Shown here: piece by piece, positions 19,587-28,286 of the stretch
How positions within the stretch are numbered: the first letter of the stretch is position 1
Layout of the letters: every line of letters starts with the position of its first letter
Assembly: GCA_016712415.1 (NCBI GenBank)
Contig: JADJRC010000009.1
Location: forward strand, 45,001 to 109,000
Reading direction: 5' to 3'
From: Lewinellaceae bacterium
Lineage (GTDB): Bacteria; Bacteroidota; Bacteroidia; Chitinophagales; Saprospiraceae
Length of the DNA: 64,000 nucleotides
Notes under the pieces: generated by a model
The model's input: only the letters and a program-made list of their open reading frames with translations
Database searches by the model: none
What the model was told of the DNA's origin: nothing
Program-made: the position numbers and the translations under genes

Positions 19587-21398
19587 ATGAAGCAACTCGC
19601 TTATCTCACAAAATTTTTCCGAAAATATCGCTGGCGTTTACTTCTCGGTATTGTCTTTGTCGGTTTCGCCAACTGGTTCAGGGTTTGGCAGCCCAAAGTT
19701 ATCCGCAATGCCCTGGATACAGTGGTCGAACGGGTGGGTTTTTACAATAACCACGGTGGTATTGCGGCGCACCCGGAAGCCATGAGCGAGCTGAGCGGCA
19801 AAATTGCGTGGTTTGGCGCCGCAGTGATCGGTTTGGCCCTGCTCATGGGTATGTTCATGTTTTTCATGCGGCAAACGATCATTGTCATGAGCCGCCTGAT
19901 AGAATACGACATGCGCAAGGAGGTGTTCGCTCATTACGAAAAACTGGACCTTGCATTTTACAAGCGCAACAGTACCGGCGACCTGATGTCGCGTATTTCG
20001 GAAGACGTTTCAAAAGTGCGCATGTTCCTGGGCCCGACCATCCTATACGGCCTTGACCTTACCTTTTTGTTTGTCCTGACCATTTCTTCCATGCTCAGCG
20101 TCAACGTCACCCTGACGATGTGGGCGCTGCTGCCCCTTCCCTTTCTGAGCATCTCGATCTATTGGGTCAGCACGCTCATCAACAAGCGGAGCGAGAAGAT
20201 ACAGCAACAATTATCGGTACTCACCAGCTCGGCCCAGGAAGTGTACAGCGGTATCCGGGTGGTGAAAAGTTATGTGCAGGAGCAGGCGATGGGGCGCTGG
20301 TTTGCCGACCAAAGCGAGGAGTTTCGCAACCGCTCGCTCAAACTCATCCGCATCGACGCATTTTTCTTTCCGCTCATGGCGCTGCTGATCGGCGTCAGTA
20401 CCATCATTACGGTTTATGTGGGCGGTTTGCTTGTGGTGCAGGGGAAAGGTGTTACCGCCGGCAATATCGCCGAGTTTGTGATCTATATCAACATGCTCAC
20501 CTGGCCGGTTACCGCCATAGGCTGGATCGCTTCCCTGACCCAGCAGGCCGCAGCCTCGCAGAAGCGCATCAACGAATTCCTGCAAACCCGGCCCACGATC
20601 CAAAACCCTGCTACGGGACAGGCTGCCGGTCAGGGACTGCCGGCTGCCGGCATTAAAGGCCATGTTGTATTTGAAAATGTCTCCTTCGTCTATCCGGACA
20701 CGGGTATAAAAGCCCTTGAAAACGTGTCGTTTGAAATATTACCCGGCCAGAAAATGGCCATCATCGGCCGTACCGGCAGCGGAAAGACCACCATTGCCGA
20801 CCTGCTCGTGCGGATGTACGACGCCACGGAGGGCCGGATACTGATCGATGGCAGGGATATTCGGGAGCACGATCTGGCCAACCTGCGCCGCCGTATCGGT
20901 TATGTGCCGCAGGATGTTTTCCTGTTTTCCGACACTATTCTGGGCAATATTGCATTTGGCAAGGACGACATCACGCGGGAAGAGGCGGCGTTTTATGCCA
21001 AAAGTGCAGCCGTTCATGAGGATATTATCGACCTGCCGCAGGGATACGACACCATTGTAGGGGAGCGCGGCGTCACGCTTTCCGGAGGTCAGAAACAACG
21101 CGTCAGCATCGCCCGGGCGTTTGCCAAACAGCCCGACCTGGTCATCCTCGACGACTGTCTTTCGGCGGTAGACACCAATACGGAAAGTCGCATCCTGGGC
21201 TATCTGGGCAATGCGCTGGCCGACAAAACCGGGATCATCATCACACACCGCATCTACTCCATGCTTGATTTTGATAAAATAATCGTGCTCGACAACCACC
21301 AGGTTGCCGAAACAGGTACGCATGAGGAGTTGCTGGCGAAAAATGGCTATTATGCCGAGTTGTTTGAAAAACAATCGGCTGCCGAAATAAACGAATAA
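19587..21398 (+). CDS. ABC exporter, fused permease and ATPase (MsbA/lipid exporter-like)
   Basis: A 603-aa half-transporter. Six membrane segments lie in residues ~20-320, followed by a nucleotide-binding domain with Walker A GRTGSGKTT, signature LSGGQKQR, Walker B LVILDDCLSAVD and the H-loop ITHR. Homodimers of this type export lipids, peptides or drugs. ATG 19587 (MKQLAYLTKFFRKYRW) is chosen because the preceding 32 codons look non-coding and contain a promoter-like box. It is followed 6 bp later by the lipoprotein gene. Confidence 0.9.
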   Translation: MKQLAYLTKFFRKYRWRLLLGIVFVGFANWFRVWQPKVIRNALDTVVERVGFYNNHGGIAAHPEAMSELSGKIAWFGAAVIGLALLMGMFMFFMRQTIIVMSRLIEYDMRKEVFAHYEKLDLAFYKRNSTGDLMSRISEDVSKVRMFLGPTILYGLDLTFLFVLTISSMLSVNVTLTMWALLPLPFLSISIYWVSTLINKRSEKIQQQLSVLTSSAQEVYSGIRVVKSYVQEQAMGRWFADQSEEFRNRSLKLIRIDAFFFPLMALLIGVSTIITVYVGGLLVVQGKGVTAGNIAEFVIYINMLTWPVTAIGWIASLTQQAAASQKRINEFLQTRPTIQNPATGQAAGQGLPAAGIKGHVVFENVSFVYPDTGIKALENVSFEILPGQKMAIIGRTGSGKTTIADLLVRMYDATEGRILIDGRDIREHDLANLRRRIGYVPQDVFLFSDTILGNIAFGKDDITREEAAFYAKSAAVHEDIIDLPQGYDTIVGERGVTLSGGQKQRVSIARAFAKQPDLVILDDCLSAVDTNTESRILGYLGNALADKTGIIITHRIYSMLDFDKIIVLDNHQVAETGTHEELLAKNGYYAELFEKQSAAEINE

Positions 21399-21404
21399 CA
21401 CACC

Positions 21405-22190
21405 ATGATAAAACAACTTCTTGCAAGCGCCTCGCTTGCGCTCATCCTTTTCTCCGCCTGTCAGTCGAACCCGGGTACTCCCCCTGCGACAGCCCTGCAA
21501 TTCGAAACCCGCAATTTTGTCAAACACTATTGCGTCAACGACGATCAGTGTGCTGATTTTAATGTGTTCTACCTCCAATTTGCTGAAAATTCGCCGCAGA
21601 TCGCCCGGCAGGTGAACGACCTGATCCGGGCGCGCATCATCGCCGGACTGGAGGGCAATACCGCGATTCCCTTTGAAGCGGCGCTGGATTCCATGGGGAC
21701 ACGCTTCATCGACGATTTTGTCCAGCTGAAGCGCGAAAACCCCGACAATACGATGGGGCAGGACATCCAGGTTACCAGCAATGTGCTGGCCAATACCGGA
21801 AAACTGCTGACGGTACGCCTCGATTTCAACACCTATACCGGCGGCGCACACCCCAATTCAGCCTCGACGCTGATGTCTTTCGATCTTACCCAAAATGCCC
21901 GGGAACTTGCCGCAGCCGACATGCTTCAAGACAGCAGTGCCGTACTGCCCCTGCTGGAGCAGGCATACAAAGCCGCGAAAGGCCTGCAGGCGGGCGACGA
22001 CATCAAACAACTGCTGCTCGGCGATATCGGAACCCTGCCCTTACCTGCCAATATCGGCATCGTTCCGGAAGGACTGCTCTTTGTCTACAACAATTACGAA
22101 ATAGCGCCTTACGCCGTTGGCGGCGCCGATATACTCCTCACCTGGGAACAACTGGGACAGTCGGCCGACCGGAAAAGGTGGCTGGAGTAA
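21405..22190 (+). CDS. DUF3298/DUF4163-type lipoprotein
   Basis: A 261-aa lipoprotein with signal LASASLALILFSAC (lipobox FSAC). The body resembles the DUF3298 fold found in RsiV and PdaC-like proteins, with the typical NTYTGGAHPNSASTLMSFDL and a NYEIAPYAVGG segment near the end. RsiV-like proteins bind lysozyme, but that role cannot be inferred here. It follows the ABC exporter after 6 bp and is probably in its operon. Confidence 0.85.
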   Translation: MIKQLLASASLALILFSACQSNPGTPPATALQFETRNFVKHYCVNDDQCADFNVFYLQFAENSPQIARQVNDLIRARIIAGLEGNTAIPFEAALDSMGTRFIDDFVQLKRENPDNTMGQDIQVTSNVLANTGKLLTVRLDFNTYTGGAHPNSASTLMSFDLTQNARELAAADMLQDSSAVLPLLEQAYKAAKGLQAGDDIKQLLLGDIGTLPLPANIGIVPEGLLFVYNNYEIAPYAVGGADILLTWEQLGQSADRKRWLE

Positions 22191-22220
22191 CCTTTTGTAC
22201 GAAACCTAAACGCCTTTTCA

Positions 22221-22715
22221 ATGTACGTCAAATCATATCTGTCTACCCCGATTGGCTGGTTTGAAATTACCGGAAGCGAACTCGGCGTCCGGACGGTGCA
22301 CCGGAAAGAGGCTCCCGGCGCCTCGGCGGAAGGTTTGCCCGACGACCATCCTGTTGCTGTTTGCAGCAGGCAGTTGGGTGAATATTTTGCCGGCAAGCGA
22401 CAGGAGTTTGATCTGAAAATAGACTGGAGCGGCGCGTCCGAGTTTCACAAACAGGTGTGGACGGAACTGATGAAAATCCCTTTCGGCACGACCGTCTCAT
22501 ACTCCGATATTGCCCAGAAGAGTGGTCACCCTACCGCCGTGCGGGCAGTCGGGCTGGCCAACCGGACGAACCCGGTTGCCATTGTGGTGCCCTGCCACCG
22601 GGTTATCGGCAAGGCAGGCGAGTTGCGCGGGTATTTCTACGGGCTTGATGTGAAAATGCAGTTGCTCCGGCACGAGAATCCGGTTCGTTTTGCGGAGCAG
22701 GGGGAGTTGTTTTAA
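22221..22715 (+). CDS. ogt: Methylated-DNA--protein-cysteine methyltransferase
   Basis: A 164-aa suicidal repair protein that takes O6-methyl groups from guanine. The active site is VVPCHRVIGK, and the DNA-binding helix region has VWTELMKIPFGTTVSYSDIA and TAVRAVGLANRTNP. The size fits the Ogt type without an Ada regulatory domain. It lies 30 bp after the lipoprotein gene on the same strand. Confidence 0.93.
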   Translation: MYVKSYLSTPIGWFEITGSELGVRTVHRKEAPGASAEGLPDDHPVAVCSRQLGEYFAGKRQEFDLKIDWSGASEFHKQVWTELMKIPFGTTVSYSDIAQKSGHPTAVRAVGLANRTNPVAIVVPCHRVIGKAGELRGYFYGLDVKMQLLRHENPVRFAEQGELF

Positions 22716-22731
22716 ATCACGCTGCAACTGT

Positions 22732-24333
22732 TTACTGCTTTCGTTCCGGCAGTTTCAGCCGGTCGATTATCGGGCGCCACCGTTCAATCGATTTGGTATT
22801 CACCCCACTTTTTTCCGCAGAGATGATGGCCTTTTCCACTCCTGTGCTATCCCCTTTTGAAAGCAGTGCGTCGATTTTTAATTCGTGCGCTGCGATATTT
22901 TGAGGATTGGTCTTCAGCACTTTGTCTGCAAAGTTGATGGCCTGGTCTGTATGGCCGAGATTTGCATTGACCTTGCCGGCATCCAGCTGCGCCTTCACAT
23001 CGCCGGGTTTAGTTTTTGCTTTACGTTCGATCTTGTCGAGCCGCTTGTTTAAGGCCGTTACCGTATCGCGCACCTCCTCAAACTTGTCTTTGAGCCAGGG
23101 TTCTTCGCTCCTGCTGCTTTGCCGGAGCTGGTTCAGGTCTTCCATAGCCTGAGCGGGATTGCTGCTCTTGATGGCGGCGTCGGAACGTATTTTCAGGAGG
23201 TCGGCGCCTGCCTTTTCCACATCCGGCGCTGCCAGGTTAAGGTCGAGGGTGGCGGCTGCGTATTCTCCTTGTTTGTACAGCAGGGCGCCGCGTTTCTGGC
23301 GGGCCTCCTGATTTTCCGGGAAAATTTCGAGCACCTTGTTGTAGGTGTCGATGGCCTTGTCGTCCTGCTTATTATTCTGAAAGTTCTCTGCCAGGGCGAG
23401 CATGGTAAACATCCAGCTGGTATCGGCTGCCGTGTGGACGGCGGTTTCTGCAGGCGCCCTCATGTCGGCGAACAAGCCAGTTGTGATAGGCACCTGCGCC
23501 TGATTGGCCAGTTTGATATACAGCAGTTTGGTGACGACCACGGCCTCCATGCTCAGTTGGCGGCCTTCATCGTTTATTTTCAGCAGATTGCTCAGGGTGG
23601 TGTCGCCTGTGGCCAGGACATTCCCTTCGTCGAGCAATTTGTAAAAGACATCCAGCTTGTAGTCTGTATCGCTGTTCTTGTTGATCTTTCCCCACACGAT
23701 CATCTGCACCCCGCAATTGCGCGCGATCTCGGTGGCTTCTGAAAAACTGGGGTAGTTCGCATTGATATCGTAACCCTGATTCACATCGGCATCGGCAACC
23801 AGCCGCGGCGTCTTGCTGATCAGGGTATTCAGTCCGTCGGCGATCTCGAATTCCGGCTCAAAGTTGTTCTTGTCGCCGGTTTGCTTGAAAGGCAGGATCA
23901 TCACCCGGTATTTGGTGTCGGGGCTGAATTGCGGGCAACCTTCCCGGTTCTTTTGAACAATCTGCCAGATAATCACGGCGAGCGCGAGTGTGACAATGCC
24001 CCCGGCGATGTAATAGCGCCAGGCTTGGGCACGCGAAGGTTGGGCTTCCGTTTCGCCGAGTGTCAGTTTATCTGCTTCCAGCCGTGCGACGATCTGCAAA
24101 ACGTTGTCGGCAACCTTATTAGTGGTCAGCCGGGCGTCTTCGGGCGCGATGGTGCTTTTCAGGGTTTGGGCCTTTACCTGGTACAGCTCGCCCTGGTTAA
24201 CCCGGGCGGCCTGGGCGAGTTCACTGTATTTCGGGTCGCTGTCGAGCAATACGACCAGCTGTTCCAATGCTTGTTCGATGTTGCCTTCCCCGACAAGTTG
24301 TTTCACCTGGGAAAGCGATTGTGGCACATCCAT
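22732..24333 (-). CDS. Membrane-anchored TPR protein with EAD-like N-terminus
   Basis: A 533-aa protein with a modular order. Residues ~1-95 are helical (KQLVGEGNIEQALEQLVVLL ... GELYQVKAQTLKSTIAPEDA) and resemble effector-associated domain EAD11. A single membrane segment follows (YYIAGGIVTLALAVIIWQIV, ~110-130). Residues ~140-290 look like the TolB-N/FlgO-like nucleoside-sensor-type domain seen before TPRs (YRVMILPFKQTG ... CGVQMIVWGKINKN). The remainder contains TPR units (AIDTYNKVLEIFPENQEARQ and AINFADKVLKTNPQNIAAHE). The N-terminus should be cytoplasmic and the TPR part periplasmic. The EAD assignment is by pattern only. Start ATG 24333. Confidence 0.75.
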   Translation of the reverse strand: MDVPQSLSQVKQLVGEGNIEQALEQLVVLLDSDPKYSELAQAARVNQGELYQVKAQTLKSTIAPEDARLTTNKVADNVLQIVARLEADKLTLGETEAQPSRAQAWRYYIAGGIVTLALAVIIWQIVQKNREGCPQFSPDTKYRVMILPFKQTGDKNNFEPEFEIADGLNTLISKTPRLVADADVNQGYDINANYPSFSEATEIARNCGVQMIVWGKINKNSDTDYKLDVFYKLLDEGNVLATGDTTLSNLLKINDEGRQLSMEAVVVTKLLYIKLANQAQVPITTGLFADMRAPAETAVHTAADTSWMFTMLALAENFQNNKQDDKAIDTYNKVLEIFPENQEARQKRGALLYKQGEYAAATLDLNLAAPDVEKAGADLLKIRSDAAIKSSNPAQAMEDLNQLRQSSRSEEPWLKDKFEEVRDTVTALNKRLDKIERKAKTKPGDVKAQLDAGKVNANLGHTDQAINFADKVLKTNPQNIAAHELKIDALLSKGDSTGVEKAIISAEKSGVNTKSIERWRPIIDRLKLPERKQ

Positions 24334-24411
24334 AAATGTTGTTCCTAAACGGGCGGTTTCGTTTCAGGACAAGCGCTAAAACGCACGTGTATCCCAAAGA
24401 ATTATCTAACA

Positions 24412-24419
24412 CAAAGTTA
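24412..24419 (-). promoter_or_regulatory. Candidate -7 box (TAACTTTG) for the TPR gene
   Basis: On the minus strand TAACTTTG fits TAnnTTTG, about 80 bp upstream of the ATG. No -33 match was seen. Confidence 0.35.
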
Positions 24420-24464
24420 GGATTAGTTTAAATACGACTCCATGTCATTGTAGCGACATCGGCT

Positions 24465-25142
24465 TCACAGTACCGGTTGCAGGGTTTTCCACACCGTTTC
24501 TGCCACGATTTTCTGGCCTGTTTCATTCGGGTGAATGCCGTCCGGGAGGTTGAGCGCGGGGTCGCCGCCTACGCCCTCGAGCAGGAAAGGAATGAGCGCT
24601 GCGCGGTTGGCTTTTGCCAGTGCCGGAAATATTTTTCTGAAATCGGTGGCGTAGTCGCCGAGGTTGGGCGGGGCCATCATACCGGCGATCACGATCCTGC
24701 AATCCGGGTATTTTGCTCTTACCCTGTCCAGGATGGTTTGCAGGTTTTTCTTTGTTTCCGCCAGGGGCAGGCCGCGCAGGGCATCGTTGCCGCCGAGTTC
24801 GAGCACAAACACATCGACGTGTTGCTCCAGTACCCAGTCGATCCGGCTGACACCGTCGGCGGTTGTTTCACCGCTCAGCCCGGCATTAATACAGGTATAG
24901 GGCAACCGGAGCGAATCAATTTTGTGCTGGATCAGTGCGGTAAAACCCTTTTCGGGCGGCAATTGGTACGCCGCAGTAAGGCTGTTGCCAAAAAAAAGGA
25001 TGTTCTTGCGGACAACCGGCGCCTTGTTTTCCGCTTGTACCTGTCCGACTGTCGGCGCCTGTGACGCGCTGCTGTCCCCGGTTCCGTTGTTGCAGGCTAC
25101 AGTGGCGGTAAACAATGCAACTGCGAACAATAAGTATTTCAT
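24465..25142 (-). CDS. SGNH-family esterase/arylesterase lipoprotein (TesA-like)
   Basis: A 225-aa protein with lipoprotein signal MKYLLFAVALFTATVACNNG; start ATG 25142 is set by this signal. The SGNH blocks are FFGNSLTAAYQ (Ser), NAGLSGETTADG (Gly), LELGGNDALRG (Asn) and DGIHPNETGQK (Asp/His), so the active site is complete. It matches multifunctional acyl-CoA thioesterase/arylesterase TesA. It is likely periplasmic and hydrolyses short acyl esters. Confidence 0.9.
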   Translation of the reverse strand: MKYLLFAVALFTATVACNNGTGDSSASQAPTVGQVQAENKAPVVRKNILFFGNSLTAAYQLPPEKGFTALIQHKIDSLRLPYTCINAGLSGETTADGVSRIDWVLEQHVDVFVLELGGNDALRGLPLAETKKNLQTILDRVRAKYPDCRIVIAGMMAPPNLGDYATDFRKIFPALAKANRAALIPFLLEGVGGDPALNLPDGIHPNETGQKIVAETVWKTLQPVL

Positions 25143-25476
25143 ATTGAATTTGTTATAGTTTTTGTAGCAGGCAATATCAATTGGCGGAGTAAGTATTTCC
25201 GGTGCGTTGTTACAGGCTTCTCCCGAAGTTTTTTCCAGGAAAAGCGCAGACACGTACGGGTTTCAAAAAAGTCTGCGTCGATCCGCGCAATTTTTCTGCG
25301 AAATCAGCGGAAATATCCACCCGAGTCCGGCTCAACAAAACAACCACTGCCTCGGAAGGTTCTCCGATCCTGTGTCATGCAGAAATCCGCAATTTCCCGT
25401 ATCTTTGCCAACTTTTTGCACAAAAAACCGGTTTTAGTGACACATTAAGCGGTAACGACGACGAATGCCGGCCACA
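25143..25476. other. Intergenic region upstream of mnmG
   Basis: About 330 bp with no convincing gene; a 105-codon frame here has no family features and ends in the repeat. A candidate -7 box TATCTTTG is at 25400-25407. Confidence 0.5.
25400..25407 (+). promoter_or_regulatory. Candidate -7 box (TATCTTTG) for mnmG
   Basis: It matches TAnnTTTG and is followed by C, as is common. It implies a 5' leader of about 110 nt that contains the TCCACCG repeats. No clear -33 box. Confidence 0.4.
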
Positions 25477-25515
25477 AACCGTCCACCGTCCACCGTCCAC
25501 CGTTCACCGTCCACC
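25477..25515. repeat. Tandem heptamer TCCACCG array
   Basis: About five near-exact TCCACCG units end 7 bp before the mnmG ATG. The same heptamer, inverted, lies inside birA at 56128-56166. Confidence 0.95.
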
Positions 25516-25522
25516 GTAAACA

Positions 25523-27388
25523 ATGTTTCCGACATACGACGTCATAGTAGTGGGGGCCGGCCACGCCGGTTGTGAAGCGGCAGTTGCCGCAGCCAACCTC
25601 GGCTGCAAGGTACTGCTCGCCACCATGAACATGCAGACCATCGCCCAAATGAGTTGCAATCCCGCTATGGGCGGCGTTGCGAAAGGCCAGATCGTGCGCG
25701 AAGTGGATGCTCTTTGCGGGTACTCCGGCGTCGTGACCGATCATACGATGGTTCAATTCCGCATGCTGAACAAATCCAAAGGCCCTGCCATGTGGAGTCC
25801 GCGCGCGCAAAGCGACCGCATGCAATTTGCGCTCAAATGGCGGCAGATGCTGGAAGCGCACCCCAATATAGACTTCTGGCAGGAAATGGTGAACGGCCTG
25901 TTGGTAAAGGACGGGCGCGTGTGCGGCGTGCGCACAGGCATGGGGCTCGACATCCATGCCAAAACCGTGGTGCTCACCAACGGCACCTTCCTCAACGGCA
26001 TCATCCACATCGGCGAAAAACAGTTCGGCGGTGGCCGGGCCGGCGAAAGTGCGGCGCGTGGCATCACCGAACAACTCGTGGCGCTGGGCTTTGAGGCGGG
26101 CCGGATGAAAACGGGCACGCCCCCGCGCATCGACGGCCGCACGCTCGACTATTCAAAAATGGAAGTGCAGCCGGGCGATGATCCGACGGGCAAATTTTCC
26201 TATACCGATACGCCGCCGCTGACCGATCAGTTGCCCTGCCACATCACCTATACCAATCAAAAGGTACACGATATCCTGCGCACGGGATTCGACCAGTCGC
26301 CCATGTTCAACGGGCGCATACAGGGCGTCGGGCCGCGCTATTGCCCGAGTATCGAAGATAAAATCGACCGCTTCAGCGACAAGTCCTCCCACCAGCTCTT
26401 TATCGAGCCGGAAGGCCGCAATACCTGTGAGATTTATATCAACGGATTTTCCTCCTCACTGCCCGAAGATGTGCAATACAAGGCTTTACGCGCCATACCC
26501 GGACTCGAAAACGTCAAAATGTTCCGGCCGGGCTACGCCATCGAGTACGACTATTTCCCGCCTACCCAGTTGCAACTGACGCTGGAGACCAACCTCGTGA
26601 AAAACCTGTTTTTCGCAGGCCAGATCAACGGCACCACGGGATATGAAGAAGCGGCCTGCCAGGGCATGATGGCCGGCATCAATGCCGCATTGTCGGTCAG
26701 GGAGGAGACGCCGCTGGTGCTCAAGCGCTCGGAGGCCTATATCGGTGTGCTCATCGACGACCTCGTGAACAAAGGCACCCAGGAACCTTACCGTATGTTC
26801 ACCAGCCGCGCAGAGTACCGCATTCTGCTCCGGCAGGACAATGCCGATCTGCGTCTCACGCCAATTGCGCATCGCCTCGGCATGCAGGGCGCCGACGCAC
26901 GTATGGACCGCGTAAGGACCAAACAACAAGCCGCCGCTTCGATCGAAACCTTTTTCCGCAATGCCTCGGTAGTGCCCGATGAGGTGAACGCTTACCTGAC
27001 CTCCGTGGATTCTGCCCCGATAGCGCAAAAGGTCAAACTGTACAACATCCTGCTGCGGCCACAGGTGAACATCGGCAGCCTGGCAGCGGCACTGCCCGAA
27101 CTTCAGCGCTTTCTGCAACCTTTTGAGACGGAATTTGTGGAACTGGCCGAGATCAATATCAAATACGAAGGCTATATCCGCAAGGAAGAGGAAATGGTGC
27201 AAAAGTTGAGCCGCCTCGAAGACGTGCACCTGCACGAAGACTTCAACTACCGCGCCCTGACCGCCCTGAGCGCCGAGGCCCGCGACAAACTCGCCCGGCA
27301 CAAACCCCGGACGATCGGGCAGGCCAGCCGAATTTCGGGCATCAGTCCGGCGGATGTAAGCATGTTGCTGATCCATTTGGGGCGGTAG
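25523..27388 (+). CDS. mnmG: tRNA uridine-5-carboxymethylaminomethyl modification enzyme MnmG (GidA)
   Basis: A 621-aa FAD enzyme that, with MnmE, modifies U34 of certain tRNAs. The FAD-binding start is VIVVGAGHAGCEAAVAAANL. Other family blocks are CNPAMGGVAKGQIVREVDAL, GRMKTGTPPRIDGRTLDYSK, FFAGQINGTTGYEEAACQG and FTSRAEYRILLRQDNADLRL. Full length and ordinary in composition. The start ATG directly follows the heptamer array. Confidence 0.97.
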   Translation: MFPTYDVIVVGAGHAGCEAAVAAANLGCKVLLATMNMQTIAQMSCNPAMGGVAKGQIVREVDALCGYSGVVTDHTMVQFRMLNKSKGPAMWSPRAQSDRMQFALKWRQMLEAHPNIDFWQEMVNGLLVKDGRVCGVRTGMGLDIHAKTVVLTNGTFLNGIIHIGEKQFGGGRAGESAARGITEQLVALGFEAGRMKTGTPPRIDGRTLDYSKMEVQPGDDPTGKFSYTDTPPLTDQLPCHITYTNQKVHDILRTGFDQSPMFNGRIQGVGPRYCPSIEDKIDRFSDKSSHQLFIEPEGRNTCEIYINGFSSSLPEDVQYKALRAIPGLENVKMFRPGYAIEYDYFPPTQLQLTLETNLVKNLFFAGQINGTTGYEEAACQGMMAGINAALSVREETPLVLKRSEAYIGVLIDDLVNKGTQEPYRMFTSRAEYRILLRQDNADLRLTPIAHRLGMQGADARMDRVRTKQQAAASIETFFRNASVVPDEVNAYLTSVDSAPIAQKVKLYNILLRPQVNIGSLAAALPELQRFLQPFETEFVELAEINIKYEGYIRKEEEMVQKLSRLEDVHLHEDFNYRALTALSAEARDKLARHKPRTIGQASRISGISPADVSMLLIHLGR

Positions 27389-27481
27389 AGATTGACCCTC
27401 ATTACCCCCCATACTGCGCCATATCATTGCCCAGGGCAGCAACACCCCCCATCTTGTGCGTTCAATTGCAAAGATTTTGCC

Positions 27482-28285
27482 ATGGGAACAAGAAACGCTG
27501 GTAAAGGCTTTCACTTTTCTTTTGTTCGGTCGCCCGGAAAATGCCTCGCGCCGGTGTGGCTGATGGCACTGTTGTTTTCAGTCGCCACAACGCAGGCCCA
27601 GAACGCCCGCGAAATTGTCCGTAAAGCCGAAGATAATGCGCGGGGTAAGACCTCCATTGCGACGATGGTCATCACGACCGTGCGGCCCAAGTGGACGCGT
27701 TCGATGGAGATCAGGGCCTGGATGAAAGGCACCGACTATGCCCTGCTGCTCGTCAACGCACCTGCCAAAGACAAGGGCGTTGCCTTTCTGAAACGCAAAA
27801 AGGAAGTGTGGAACTGGCTGCCCTCCCTGGAGCGCACCATCAAATTGCCGCCCTCCATGATGAGCCAGTCGTGGATGGGCACCGATTTCACCAACGACGA
27901 TCTGGTAAAAGAATCCTCGGTAGTCGACGACTACGAACATTCGCTTTTGGGTACCGAAAAACAGGACGACAGCTTGTGTTATAAAATCCAGATGATCCCC
28001 AAACCCGAGGCCGCAGTGGTCTGGGGAAAAATAATCTTGTGGATCACGCAGCAGACCAGTCTGCAACTCCGCGCCGAATTTTATGACGAGACGGGCGACC
28101 TGATCAATGTTATGGTCGGTTCTCAGGTCAAAAAAATTGGCGGACGGCTGTTGCCCACACGCCTGGAAATGACCCCTGCCGATAAAAAAGGGCACCAGAC
28201 GGTGATCGAATACAAGAACCTGGAGTTTGACAAACCCATTGCCGACAGTTTTTTTACCACCGAAAACATGACCAAAATCAAATGA
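27482..28285 (+). CDS. Outer membrane lipoprotein-sorting protein, LolA-like
   Basis: A 267-aa periplasmic protein with a signal region (APVWLMALLFSVATTQAQ). The body resembles the LolA-like family seen beside ABC permeases: MVITTVRPKWTRSMEIRAWM, FLKRKKEVWNWLPSLERTIK and LPPSMMSQSWMGTDFTNDDL. Such a half-barrel fold can hold lipid chains. It heads an apparent operon with two FtsX-type permeases, an ATPase and a barrel protein; the next gene begins 1 bp after its stop. Start ATG 27482 is preferred; upstream codons look non-coding. Confidence 0.85.
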   Translation: MGTRNAGKGFHFSFVRSPGKCLAPVWLMALLFSVATTQAQNAREIVRKAEDNARGKTSIATMVITTVRPKWTRSMEIRAWMKGTDYALLLVNAPAKDKGVAFLKRKKEVWNWLPSLERTIKLPPSMMSQSWMGTDFTNDDLVKESSVVDDYEHSLLGTEKQDDSLCYKIQMIPKPEAAVVWGKIILWITQQTSLQLRAEFYDETGDLINVMVGSQVKKIGGRLLPTRLEMTPADKKGHQTVIEYKNLEFDKPIADSFFTTENMTKIK

Positions 28286-28286
28286 A

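Noticed and set aside
25202..25519. 105-codon frame upstream of mnmG
   Set aside because: It has no similarity or coding character that I recognise, contains a promoter-like box and ends by translating the TCCACCG repeats.
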